Shown: in pieces, positions 53,594-62,059 of the stretch
Position numbering within the stretch: position 1 is the first letter of the stretch
How the letters are laid out: the number at the start of each line of letters is the position of its first letter
From: Trinickia caryophylli
Lineage (GTDB): Bacteria; Pseudomonadota; Gammaproteobacteria; Burkholderiales; Burkholderiaceae
DNA length: 64,000 bases
Assembly: GCF_034424545.1 (NCBI RefSeq)
Contig: NZ_CP139971.1
Location: forward strand, 310,001 to 374,000
Reading direction: 5' to 3'
Notes under the pieces: model-generated
What the model was told of the DNA's origin: nothing
What the model saw: the letters and a program-made list of their open reading frames with translations, nothing else
The model's database searches: none
Position numbers and translations under genes: made by a program

Positions 53594-53932
53594 CCGAGCG
53601 CGAGGCGGTCCTCACGGCCCCAATACGGGTAGCCGGCTGGGATCGAGACAGCGCGCATATCGCTCAGATCGTCGGTTTTTCGCTTTTGGCGCCATGGATT
53701 GACGCCGGTATGAGCGAAGATGCCGCCGAGCTCCCCGAAACGGGCGCCATTTCTCATTTTCGACGCAACCGAAATCTCCGTTTACCGTCCGCATTCGCGG
53801 CCGGTAAACGGGCGGTCATGACCGATGTCCTGCGCGTTCCGCCGCAGCCTGACGTCCATGGCATGCATGACGCATGCCGCGGCGAATCTGAGCAATGCGA
53901 GTGGGCGATTTCTGACAACGCAGGGCGACGGC

Positions 53933-55600
53933 ATGGACTCCTTTCTAAAATACGGCAACGTATTCAATCACGCGCAGTTTTCCGAGGCTTACCAACGCGC
54001 ACTGGTGCCGAGAGACGTAGGCGGGCAGGCGAGCGGCGAACCGCCGCCGGCCGGGGGGCAGCCGATGGCCCCGCGCCCTCAGCCGATGGCCGGCGAATTG
54101 CAGGCGCTTCGCGATCTGCGCGGCGGAAATGCGCCGAAGCCCCGCTCGCCGCGCGCCGAACAACCGAACGCCGCGCACGTACCCGCTTGGCGGCCGGCAG
54201 CCGAGGCGAAGAACTCGGAGGCCCCGTTCGAGGAGCGCGTCGAGCAGGAGTTCGTCCGTTGGCTGGAGGGCGGGGGCCCCACCGCACGCCGAACCGAGGC
54301 GGCTGCGCGCATGGAATATGCGCGGCTTGAGAGCGCGCGCACGCTGAAGCTCGACGGTCTCTCGCTCGGCCGAATTCCGGCAAGAATCGGCCAGTTCGCG
54401 AAGCTGCAGACGCTTCGAATCGGCGGAAACGAATTGGACCATCTGCCGAGCGCCGTGACCCGCCTGACGCAGTTGCATACGCTCGACGCGCGAAACAATC
54501 GGATGACTGAGCTGCCGCCCAAGATCGGCCGATTGAGTTCGCTGAAGCATCTGAACGTCGACGCCAACAACCTGACGTCGCTTCCCAACGAACTTGCGGC
54601 GCTCGCACGGCTCGAAACCCTTTCCGCCCGCTCCAACCAGCTCAAACTCGTGCCTTCGCGAATGAGTGCGCTCGGGAACCTGAAAAAGCTGGATCTTGCC
54701 CGCAATCAAGTGGGCGACATTCCAGGCACCTGGGGGGTGCTGTTCAGACATCTCGAGCACCTCGATCTGTCCCATAACCGGCTCGAGCAGCTTCCGTCCA
54801 CCTGCGAGGTGCCTGCCCGAAAGCTCCAGTTGGATCTTTCGGAGAATCGTTGGTTAAGCGGCCTGCCCACCGCGTTCCGCGGCTTCCGTTACGCATCGAG
54901 ACTTCGTTTGTCGGCCGCGGACGATCACAAGCTGGAGTCTGTCGGCGGCACACTGGCGGTCAATACCAAGGGCACCGGGATTCGGCAAACGCTGGTGAAC
55001 GAAGGTCGCCTCGAAGCGGGGCGAGGCATCGTGGTGAACCGGACCGTTCCGGGCCGCAACCGGCCGCGTCTTGTTCAGCTCGAGGGCAGCGATTGGAACT
55101 CGACGATTTCCGAACTGAGCTTCATACGAGATCACGCAGAGCCGGGCGGAATCGAGGGGCTTGAGCAGGCACGGCAGAACGCGGCGTTTGACGAGGATTG
55201 GGGCGAACAACGCCTGCAGGCCTGGGTCGAGGCAATGGCCGATCAATACGCCGAGCGGCACCTCGTCTCGCGGGGAGGTACGTCGGCGCCCGCGCAGCCG
55301 GAGAGCGCGCCGGAACCGGATGCGTGGACGGCAACGGGTGTCGATATCTTCGATCGAGGCCGCAGCGGGGCGCTTGCACCGCCCGCGTCGCAAGAGCCGC
55401 AAGCCGAGCCGCAAGCCGGGCCGGGACCTCGTACGGATTATATGGCGGCGCTCTATGACGAACTTGCACGACTGCCTCCGGCAGAAGCGAGCGCCGTAGC
55501 CGCCTATCTGCGCAGCATTCCGTCAGACCGGCTGGCGAGCGCGCTCGAGCAGTTGAGCGGCTCGGCGGAGCAGGGCGGGGCGGCCGTCCGGAGACACTAG
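53933..55600 (+). CDS. Leucine-rich-repeat protein, candidate type III effector (first of three)
   Basis: The 555-residue protein has no signal peptide and a Pro/Gln/Ala-rich N-terminus, followed by about seven 23-residue LRRs (about 120-315; e.g. LTQLHTLDARNNRMTELP, LSSLKHLNVDANNLTSLP). A conserved post-LRR block follows (GIRQTLVNEGRLEAGRGIVV), then an acidic, Pro-rich linker and a C-terminal helical piece (YMAALYDELARLPPAEAS). LRRs of this type mediate protein binding in Xanthomonas and Ralstonia effectors. No F-box or NEL catalytic motif is seen. ATG 53933 is preferred to upstream in-frame starts because the coding pattern begins there. No PIP box of its own was found. Confidence 0.75.
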   Translation: MDSFLKYGNVFNHAQFSEAYQRALVPRDVGGQASGEPPPAGGQPMAPRPQPMAGELQALRDLRGGNAPKPRSPRAEQPNAAHVPAWRPAAEAKNSEAPFEERVEQEFVRWLEGGGPTARRTEAAARMEYARLESARTLKLDGLSLGRIPARIGQFAKLQTLRIGGNELDHLPSAVTRLTQLHTLDARNNRMTELPPKIGRLSSLKHLNVDANNLTSLPNELAALARLETLSARSNQLKLVPSRMSALGNLKKLDLARNQVGDIPGTWGVLFRHLEHLDLSHNRLEQLPSTCEVPARKLQLDLSENRWLSGLPTAFRGFRYASRLRLSAADDHKLESVGGTLAVNTKGTGIRQTLVNEGRLEAGRGIVVNRTVPGRNRPRLVQLEGSDWNSTISELSFIRDHAEPGGIEGLEQARQNAAFDEDWGEQRLQAWVEAMADQYAERHLVSRGGTSAPAQPESAPEPDAWTATGVDIFDRGRSGALAPPASQEPQAEPQAGPGPRTDYMAALYDELARLPPAEASAVAAYLRSIPSDRLASALEQLSGSAEQGGAAVRRH

Positions 55601-55683
55601 CAGGATTGTTTCAGACAGGCGGGGGGCGTCAGACGCTGCACCGATTCCAATATATTTAGCACTACCAATAAATACGGGAGCAT

Positions 55684-55797
55684 ATGAAAAGCAGAATGGG
55701 CGGAGGCGGAACATATGCCGACGACGCGATCGGACCTTCCGCGCTACAAGCGCTGCAGGCGAAGAAAGACGAACGCAATCAGGAACGACCATGTTGA
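55684..55797 (+). CDS. Possible 37-residue leader ORF before the second LRR gene
   Basis: ATG at 55684 follows GGGAG at short spacing and opens a frame of 37 codons (MKSRMGGGGTYADDAIGPS ...) whose stop overlaps the ATG of the next gene. It could couple translation of the LRR gene or be a tiny protein. Its size makes a chance frame possible. Confidence 0.35.
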   Translation: MKSRMGGGGTYADDAIGPSALQALQAKKDERNQERPC

Positions 55798-58292
55798 AGA
55801 AAATCGCTTCAAATATATCCGCATCGATCAGTTTCCCGGTGTCGTCGTCCAACGACGAGACGGCGAGCTCGAGCGCCGGCCACCGAAACATGCACGACTT
55901 CGAAACGTTGCGGTGGATCAACGATAAGAATCGTGAGAGCAATGAGCTTCGTCACACCGCGGCGGATCGTCTGACGACCGCCAGGCGCGGCGCCGACATC
56001 GATCTGGAGAGATTGGGCCTGACAGATGTGCCCGACCATCTGCTGGCTCGCGTTGCCGATTCGCGCACGGTCAGTTTGAAGGGAAACGGCCTGAACGAAG
56101 TGCCGCGCAGGATGCTGACTTTCGCGAAACTGCAGAGCCTCGATCTATCACGCAACAAGATCGAGGTGCTCTCGTCGGAAATCGGGCAGCTCACGACGAT
56201 GCGCAAGCTCGACCTGTCGCACAACCGGCTCAGCGAACTTCCTGACAGCATCGGCCAGCTTACGCAACTGGAGTCGCTGCGGGTACGACACAACGCGCTG
56301 GAATTCGTGACGCCGTCCATCGGCAACCTTACCAATTTAAAGAAACTGCTGCTTCGTGCGAACGTGCTGACGGAACTGCCCGACGAGATCCGCCGATGCT
56401 CGCGCCTCCAGGAACTCGACCTGTCGCAAAACCATTTCACCGTACTGCCGGAAACGGTCGGCTCTCTTTCCCAATTGCGCAAGCTGCATGTCAGCGACAA
56501 CGATCTCACCGACGAAGTCGTGGAGATCGACGATGTCGACGCACAGCACGAAGGCGAGCCCGGGCTGATGATCGATCGTGCGATTCCTCAGTCGGTCGGC
56601 GAGCTCAAAAAGCTCAAGGAGCTGGACGTGTCGGGCAATACCGGATTGTCATTCCTGCCGACCGGGTTTGGCCCATTGGAGTATGCGTCGACATCCAGGA
56701 TGACGGTGAAAAAGTTTTCGGATCGGCCGTCGGTTCTGTCCGAACTCCGCATTCATATCGGGAATACGCCGCTGCCCGTCGAGCTTGCCAAGGACGGCCG
56801 CCTGCCGCTCCTGGCGTCGATTCCCGCCATCGAGCACAGGGAGCTCTACCAGCCTCCACTTGCCCGGGCGCGACGGACGCTTGACGAAGCGCATGATGCC
56901 GATCGGCCAGACCACGGGCTCGACGCGTTCGACGAAAACCCCATCGCGAGAACCGCGCATGCGATGCCGGAGATACTCGCGGCACAAACGGCGTTGGGTG
57001 GCAACGGTCAACCGGTTCTCGACGCATTGCTGCGATCCCTTGCGGGAGGATCTGGCACGCTCGGCGCGGGCTATGCCGGCATGCACCCGATTCACCCGCC
57101 GGCACCCGCCGGCGAATACACGGTGCCGGTGCAACAGAGCGAACGCGGCGTGAAACGCGTCGCGTTCGCCGATCGGCAGGGCGGCGTGCGCACGCCGTCC
57201 GGCGGCGCCAGGTCGTCGGCGCGCAACCGCGTATCGCCGCCTTCTCCGACATCTTCAACAAGCGCTTCCTCTCGCGCATCGTCGTCGCGCGTTTCCGAAC
57301 CGGCCTCACCGCGGGTGCCGCAGGGTTACCCGCCGAGGGCGCGGCGCCATGACGACGGATATTCGACCATGCCCGCACCGGTGCAGCAGGCCGCGACGCA
57401 GATTCCTTATGCGGTCCCCTACATGGCGCCGTATCCAGGGCAACCCTCGGCGTCGCAGGCGTATGCCGCACAACCGCCGCAGATGCAGGCGCCCTACGCT
57501 CAACCGCCACATACTCAGGCCACGTACGCCCGGCCGGAATTCCCGCAGGCCGCTCAAAGCCCGGCTCTCGCGGAATTGCTGCGCGCGCTCGCGCTATCGT
57601 CGCGCGGCCCCCAACAGCCGCAGCCGCTGGCCGCGCCGCTGCATACGCAGGAAGTCCGGGAGACGCTGTTCGACTATGCGGCGTCGGGCCCCGCCGCGGC
57701 CGAGCAATTCGAAACCGACATGGTGGGCGTCGAGCAGGTACAACACGCGAGGCTGACGGGACTGGCGCAACGGCATATGCAGCAGATCTATATGCAAGGC
57801 CCGTGGCTCCAATACAACCTGACGAAAGCCAGGAACGGCCAAAGCACGCGCCGGGACCTATGGAATCTCGTGGTCACCATGTTCCGTCAGCACGTCATCT
57901 GCAAGCTGGCCGATGACGTCGCGAAAGAAAATCAAAAAAAGCTGGCCAGCGATCCCAGCAAGACGCACCTCGTAACGGACCCACTGCCGATTGCGCTGAT
58001 GTACGAGGTGCTCGTCAGCGGCCCCGGCGAGCTCCAAATTCCGGGCTTCGAGGACCTGCGCGGCCAACTGGAAAAAGACGCGGGGTTGCGGATGATGTTC
58101 GCAGGCATCGTGCCCCCCGATCAATATGAATTTTTCCGAGCGCACATCATGATGGAAGTAAAAGCGGCACAAACGCAGAAAAACGGCCTGGACCTGAAGG
58201 AGTTCGCACGCAAGCAGGATTTCTGGCAGGCATTTTTGCGCGAGGAAGAACTAGGCGCACGGATGGCGCCCATAGGCCGGTACGGGTTTTGA
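55791..58292 (+). CDS. Leucine-rich-repeat protein, candidate type III effector (second of three)
   Basis: The 833-residue protein begins with a Ser-rich segment (MLKKIASNISASISFPVSSS), followed by about seven to eight 23-residue LRRs (about 75-310; FAKLQSLDLSRNKIEVLS, LTTMRKLDLSHNRLSELP). A disordered Ser/Arg and then Pro/Gln/Tyr-rich region (about 430-620, with repeated YAxP) precedes a C-terminal globular domain (about 640-825; GPWLQYNLTKARNGQSTRR ... IPGFEDLRGQLEKDAGLRMM) that I do not recognise. The missing signal peptide, N-terminal Ser bias and context suggest T3SS export. The C-terminal domain is probably the activity module. It contains one Cys (QHVICKLADD), but no NEL CxD motif. Confidence 0.75.
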   Translation: MLKKIASNISASISFPVSSSNDETASSSAGHRNMHDFETLRWINDKNRESNELRHTAADRLTTARRGADIDLERLGLTDVPDHLLARVADSRTVSLKGNGLNEVPRRMLTFAKLQSLDLSRNKIEVLSSEIGQLTTMRKLDLSHNRLSELPDSIGQLTQLESLRVRHNALEFVTPSIGNLTNLKKLLLRANVLTELPDEIRRCSRLQELDLSQNHFTVLPETVGSLSQLRKLHVSDNDLTDEVVEIDDVDAQHEGEPGLMIDRAIPQSVGELKKLKELDVSGNTGLSFLPTGFGPLEYASTSRMTVKKFSDRPSVLSELRIHIGNTPLPVELAKDGRLPLLASIPAIEHRELYQPPLARARRTLDEAHDADRPDHGLDAFDENPIARTAHAMPEILAAQTALGGNGQPVLDALLRSLAGGSGTLGAGYAGMHPIHPPAPAGEYTVPVQQSERGVKRVAFADRQGGVRTPSGGARSSARNRVSPPSPTSSTSASSRASSSRVSEPASPRVPQGYPPRARRHDDGYSTMPAPVQQAATQIPYAVPYMAPYPGQPSASQAYAAQPPQMQAPYAQPPHTQATYARPEFPQAAQSPALAELLRALALSSRGPQQPQPLAAPLHTQEVRETLFDYAASGPAAAEQFETDMVGVEQVQHARLTGLAQRHMQQIYMQGPWLQYNLTKARNGQSTRRDLWNLVVTMFRQHVICKLADDVAKENQKKLASDPSKTHLVTDPLPIALMYEVLVSGPGELQIPGFEDLRGQLEKDAGLRMMFAGIVPPDQYEFFRAHIMMEVKAAQTQKNGLDLKEFARKQDFWQAFLREEELGARMAPIGRYGF

Positions 58293-58315
58293 TCCTCGCA
58301 CGCCGGAGAACGTAA

Positions 58316-60328
58316 ATGAAGAACATAAAGCTATCAGGGCTGTTGTGCGGCGCGGGCTGGGCCGATTGCACGCAGCCCGCATCCCGGCGCGACGCAACGG
58401 GCGCAGGTGATCAGCCGTCATCGCAACGGCGGGCAGGTGGGCCGCTGGACGCGCTGAGCCCGCGTCGAACGCCTCCCGATTTCAAGAAAGGCCTCGACGT
58501 CTGGAAAGGAAAGGCGGCCCGCGAGCAACATCGGGCGGCAGCGGGCGAACTCATCGAGAGGGCTCAGTTGGAAGGAAAGGGAGAGTTGGTCCTCTCGAGT
58601 CTCCGGCTCACGAGCGTGCCGCCGCAAATCGGTGCGCTCAAGAAACTGCAGGTGCTCGACTTGAGCGACAACAATCTCAGTGATTTGCCGGCCTCGATCG
58701 GCGATCTGGAGTCGCTGACCCATCTGTTCCTCGATGCGAACCACCTGGAGCGGCTTCCCGACGAGCTGGAGAACCTGGGCCAGCTCAAGCACCTCTCTGC
58801 GCCGGGCAACCGCTTGTCTCAGGTGCCGGAATCGCTGCATAAGCTGCAGAGGTTACAGCGCGTAGACCTGAAATCGAATCAACTATGGACACTGCCGCCC
58901 AAATGGGCCGAACTCCTCACGCGATTGCGCAGGCTCGATCTTTCGGACAATCAGTTGACGCAAATGCCGACGTTGCCGGATCAGAACCTCGCCGGTGCGC
59001 GGGCGGATGTGCGTGGCCGGACGCTCGAGTTGAATCTGTCGAACAACGCGATCTCGAATCTGCCGATAAGCTATGGCTCATTTCGGTATCACAACCGGTT
59101 CAACGATCACACGCTCATCAATCTCGCGCAGACAATCATTGTGCGCACAGAGAATACGCGTATCCGCGAGAGCCTCGTGGCGGTCGGGCGCCTTTCTCCG
59201 GGACGCGGCGTGTCCGCGCATGACGCGAAAATGTTTGCACGCCAGACGAGCAGGGCAGCGCGCGGTAAGCAACCGTCCGACCAAGACGGCGCATCGTGCG
59301 ATTCATTCGACGGCTACGTCCGCCGGCATGGCGAACAGGGGCAGGCCGCCCGCTTCGGGCGTCGACCGGAGATGCCGCCGGAGTCGCCACGGAGCGAGCT
59401 CGGCGAGCGGCCGGAATGGACGAAGCCGGCAGCCGCACGCGGACTCGACGGCGTTGCCGGCCTGTTTGCCGCGCTCGGCGCACGGCCCGCTCCGAACGCC
59501 GCCCCGGACATCATGGCCGTGCTGGCGAAGGAACTGCAAAATCTGCCGCAAGCGCAGCAGGCCGCTGTCATCGGTCAGCTGGCCGCTGTGCCGCCCGAGG
59601 TGCTGGAGGCCGAACTGGCTCGTATGCAAGCAGTCTGGCACGGCGGCACGGCCGAGCCGTCCGGCGCGCCGCCGAACGTGCCGCCTGCGTCGACCTTTGC
59701 ACCGCAGGCTCCGTTTGCGTTTGGAACACAACCCACGCAGCCGCTCGCGCCGCAGTTTGGCATGGCGCCCCCGTCGTCAGTTCCGCCCGTGCCATCTTTC
59801 GCGATGCCGATGGCGAATCGCTTCACCGCTCAGCCGGTTCCACAGCCGTTCTTCATGGAGCCCGAGTTACCCCGAGGCGGGGCCCAAGCGTCCGCCGAGC
59901 GGACTGACGCATGGCACACCGTGAATGAGATTGCGGCGAATAACGCACCGCCCCCTTGGGCAGCGGCGCGCGCACAACAGTCAGGCGCGCATCAAGAAGG
60001 TGTCGATCGGTGGGCAAAGCCGACATGGACTACGCGATCCACGCAAGAGGAAGTCCGCACGAGCACTGAAACGAACGCCTATGCAGAGCCTCCGGTTTTC
60101 GATGCCCACGGATGGTCGCGTCAGTCGAACGCAACACCATCGGCGCAGAGCGGATATGACGCCATGCCTCAGTATCGAATGCCCGCCGCAGACGAAGCGC
60201 CCCCGGCATATCAGACTGCTTCCGACCATCAATTTCACGCTGCATATAGAACGGAGGCTGAGGACTTCGATGCCATCTCCATGCTCGAAAGAATGATGCG
60301 AATGATTAACGGAGACTCGGTCGATTAG
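58316..60328 (+). CDS. Leucine-rich-repeat protein, candidate type III effector (third of three)
   Basis: The 670-residue protein has GGAG seven bases before ATG. About six LRRs (about 90-250; LKKLQVLDLSDNNLSDLP, LTRLRRLDLSDNQLTQMP) are followed by a block shared with the first LRR protein (TRIRESLVAVGRLSPGRGV, about 281-299). A helical segment (DIMAVLAKELQNLPQAQQAA) matches the C-terminal helical piece of the first LRR protein, and a long Pro/Phe/Gln-rich disordered tail ends the protein. The shared blocks show that the genes arose by duplication. The gap to the previous gene is 23 bases, so they are probably cotranscribed. Confidence 0.75.
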   Translation: MKNIKLSGLLCGAGWADCTQPASRRDATGAGDQPSSQRRAGGPLDALSPRRTPPDFKKGLDVWKGKAAREQHRAAAGELIERAQLEGKGELVLSSLRLTSVPPQIGALKKLQVLDLSDNNLSDLPASIGDLESLTHLFLDANHLERLPDELENLGQLKHLSAPGNRLSQVPESLHKLQRLQRVDLKSNQLWTLPPKWAELLTRLRRLDLSDNQLTQMPTLPDQNLAGARADVRGRTLELNLSNNAISNLPISYGSFRYHNRFNDHTLINLAQTIIVRTENTRIRESLVAVGRLSPGRGVSAHDAKMFARQTSRAARGKQPSDQDGASCDSFDGYVRRHGEQGQAARFGRRPEMPPESPRSELGERPEWTKPAAARGLDGVAGLFAALGARPAPNAAPDIMAVLAKELQNLPQAQQAAVIGQLAAVPPEVLEAELARMQAVWHGGTAEPSGAPPNVPPASTFAPQAPFAFGTQPTQPLAPQFGMAPPSSVPPVPSFAMPMANRFTAQPVPQPFFMEPELPRGGAQASAERTDAWHTVNEIAANNAPPPWAAARAQQSGAHQEGVDRWAKPTWTTRSTQEEVRTSTETNAYAEPPVFDAHGWSRQSNATPSAQSGYDAMPQYRMPAADEAPPAYQTASDHQFHAAYRTEAEDFDAISMLERMMRMINGDSVD

Positions 60329-60492
60329 AACGTCACAAGCACGTGCGAGATGCACTCGAGACACCCGGTCTCGCCGTGTAGCCCCGACGGCCTTGGGGTG
60401 CGCGCAATTCGCAGTTCAGGTCTTCCGCAATACGGGCGGAGAGATCATCCATAAATTTTTATGACGCGATCCTTGAGACAGGAGAAAATGCA

Positions 60493-61194
60493 ATGAGCAG
60501 AATTAGTCGCGGCGACGGTAAAAATAGCAATCCCTGGTCGACAAGCCCCTCGATGGCACCAAGTGTGCAGAGTCAGGCTTCTACGCGAAGCAGGCGCTTC
60601 GCGATTTCGAGCATTTTGGAAAAACTGTCGTTGAAGCCGAGCGGTTCGGGATCGACCCGCGGCAACCCGCTGCCCGCCGATGCACCGCCGGCTCGCACCA
60701 CCACCAGCCGCAGCCGGCGCCTTGCGGACACGGCGTCGGTGCTGAGCGACACGACGGCGGCAAGCGGCCGGTCAGGCCTGTTGTGCCACAGCCAGAGCGA
60801 CCAGGCGCGTTTGACCGCGCCTACCGATCGGGCTTCGATCGCGCGGGCGGACGATACCGCATCCGTGCAAAGCAACAGGAGCGAGGCGAGCGGCCGCACG
60901 AATGCGTCGAACCGTTCGGCTTCGGCACTCAGCCGCAGTCGATCGCACGCGCTGGCGCAGAGCCTCGTACCGGGTTCGCGCCGAGAGGAATTGGGCCGTC
61001 CTGGTTCGTCTTCGTCGCAAGGCGGTGGCAGTTCCTACGCAGAACGGGCTGCGCATCAGTGGGATCCACAACGCGATCTCACGAGCGTCATGTTTGATTC
61101 CGATGACGAAGACATCGTCCAGAACGCCGTGGCTGAGGCGCGGGCAGGGGGCCGATTCCGCCCTGGCCCGATCCCGGAACGCAAAAAGTACTGA
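60493..61194 (+). CDS. Disordered Ser/Arg-rich protein, candidate secreted substrate
   Basis: The 233-residue protein has an AGGAG site and starts MSRISRGDGKNSNPWSTSPS. Ser, Arg, Ala and Thr dominate, and a motif recurs twice (DTASVLSDTTAASGR; DTASVQSNRSEASGR). No signal peptide or membrane helix. An acidic patch (DSDDEDIVQNAV) precedes the basic end. The composition resembles T3SS effectors or chaperone-dependent substrates, and it follows the LRR genes on the same strand. No family was recognised. Confidence 0.6.
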   Translation: MSRISRGDGKNSNPWSTSPSMAPSVQSQASTRSRRFAISSILEKLSLKPSGSGSTRGNPLPADAPPARTTTSRSRRLADTASVLSDTTAASGRSGLLCHSQSDQARLTAPTDRASIARADDTASVQSNRSEASGRTNASNRSASALSRSRSHALAQSLVPGSRREELGRPGSSSSQGGGSSYAERAAHQWDPQRDLTSVMFDSDDEDIVQNAVAEARAGGRFRPGPIPERKKY

Positions 61195-61268
61195 CGCTCA
61201 GGCGACCACGCCGGAATAGTTGCGGTGTTCCATTCGTCCTGGCCTTCACGGACTATCAGGTATTGACG

Positions 61269-61562
61269 ATGCCGAAAAATCGTTCGCTAAAGTTTTTTAT
61301 GTTCGCTGGCTGCCTGTTGATCCTGGGCGTCGTCGGCGTGTGGAACGTGCTGACTTTGCACGAGGCGTTCGGTAGCGGATCGCCTTATTATTCGCGCAAG
61401 ACGAACATGGATAAATGGACAGATCCGAGGCCGACATTGTTGGTTGTCGATATAGGGGTGTTAGCTCTGGTAGGCGCCGGGATGTACTGGGTCCGGCGAA
61501 ACGCATGTCCAGCTGCAGCTGAACGGCAAAATTGGTGTCGTTCGCCGCAGGTCTTGAATTGA
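61269..61562 (+). CDS. Small two-helix membrane protein
   Basis: The 97-residue protein has two predicted transmembrane helices (FFMFAGCLLILGVVGVWNVL and TLLVVDIGVLALVGAGMYWV) separated by a polar loop (GSGSPYYSRKTNMDKWTD). The cytoplasmic tail has two Cys. No family was recognised. ATG 61269 is preferred to the TTG two codons upstream. Confidence 0.55.
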   Translation: MPKNRSLKFFMFAGCLLILGVVGVWNVLTLHEAFGSGSPYYSRKTNMDKWTDPRPTLLVVDIGVLALVGAGMYWVRRNACPAAAERQNWCRSPQVLN

Positions 61563-62059
61563 TGCTGGTATCCCACGTGTTAGCTCTGTGATGACCCTTC
61601 AATTATCTTACAGAGCAACCATGAGTTCGATAATTATGATTATGTCAAATCATACATTCGCTCCGTGCGCATAGAGCGACACCGACGAGTTCGCTCGACA
61701 CAGCGGCAAGACGCCGGCTCGCCGGCGATTTGCTTCGCCATCCCGATTTGGCTCAGGCCGAGCGCATCATGTCGTTGCAACTACCCCGTTCCCACCCTGC
61801 CTTCGACACCCGCCACTCGACTCGCCCGGACGAACGGTTCGCACTTGCCCAAGGCGTCACCAAACATCTCGGACGAAAACAATTGGTAATGATATATTCG
61901 GCGCGCACCGCGCTGAAATGCCGCATCGGTGCCCAACCCGGCGAGTAAAAAAGAACGATCGCCGCCGAAATACGAAAAAGCAAATCGATACCGCGCCGGC
62001 CGTCGCGAACCGAGCCTCGCTCGTGTCTTCCGCGTCGTTGGCGCGTGGGGGAAACGAAC
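61563..62059. other. Intergenic region before the autotransporter
   Basis: About 500 bases. Short frames on both strands are not protein-like. I see no PIP or Fur box; the autotransporter promoter is expected here. Confidence 0.4.

Noticed and set aside
53679..53703. TTCGC followed 20 bases later by TTGAC in front of the first LRR gene
   Set aside because: The second element has two mismatches and no YANNNT follows at the right distance.
53431..54330. Plus-strand frame over the start of the first LRR gene
   Set aside because: It is Arg/Ala-rich and covers the same bases as the LRR frame, which has clear repeats.
57700..58292. Possible NEL-type ubiquitin ligase domain at the end of the second LRR protein
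   Set aside because: No CxD motif or other NEL landmarks are visible around the single Cys.
54300..60328. Assignment of the LRR proteins to the Ralstonia GALA (RipG) family
   Set aside because: No N-terminal F-box is visible and the LRR type differs from GALA repeats.
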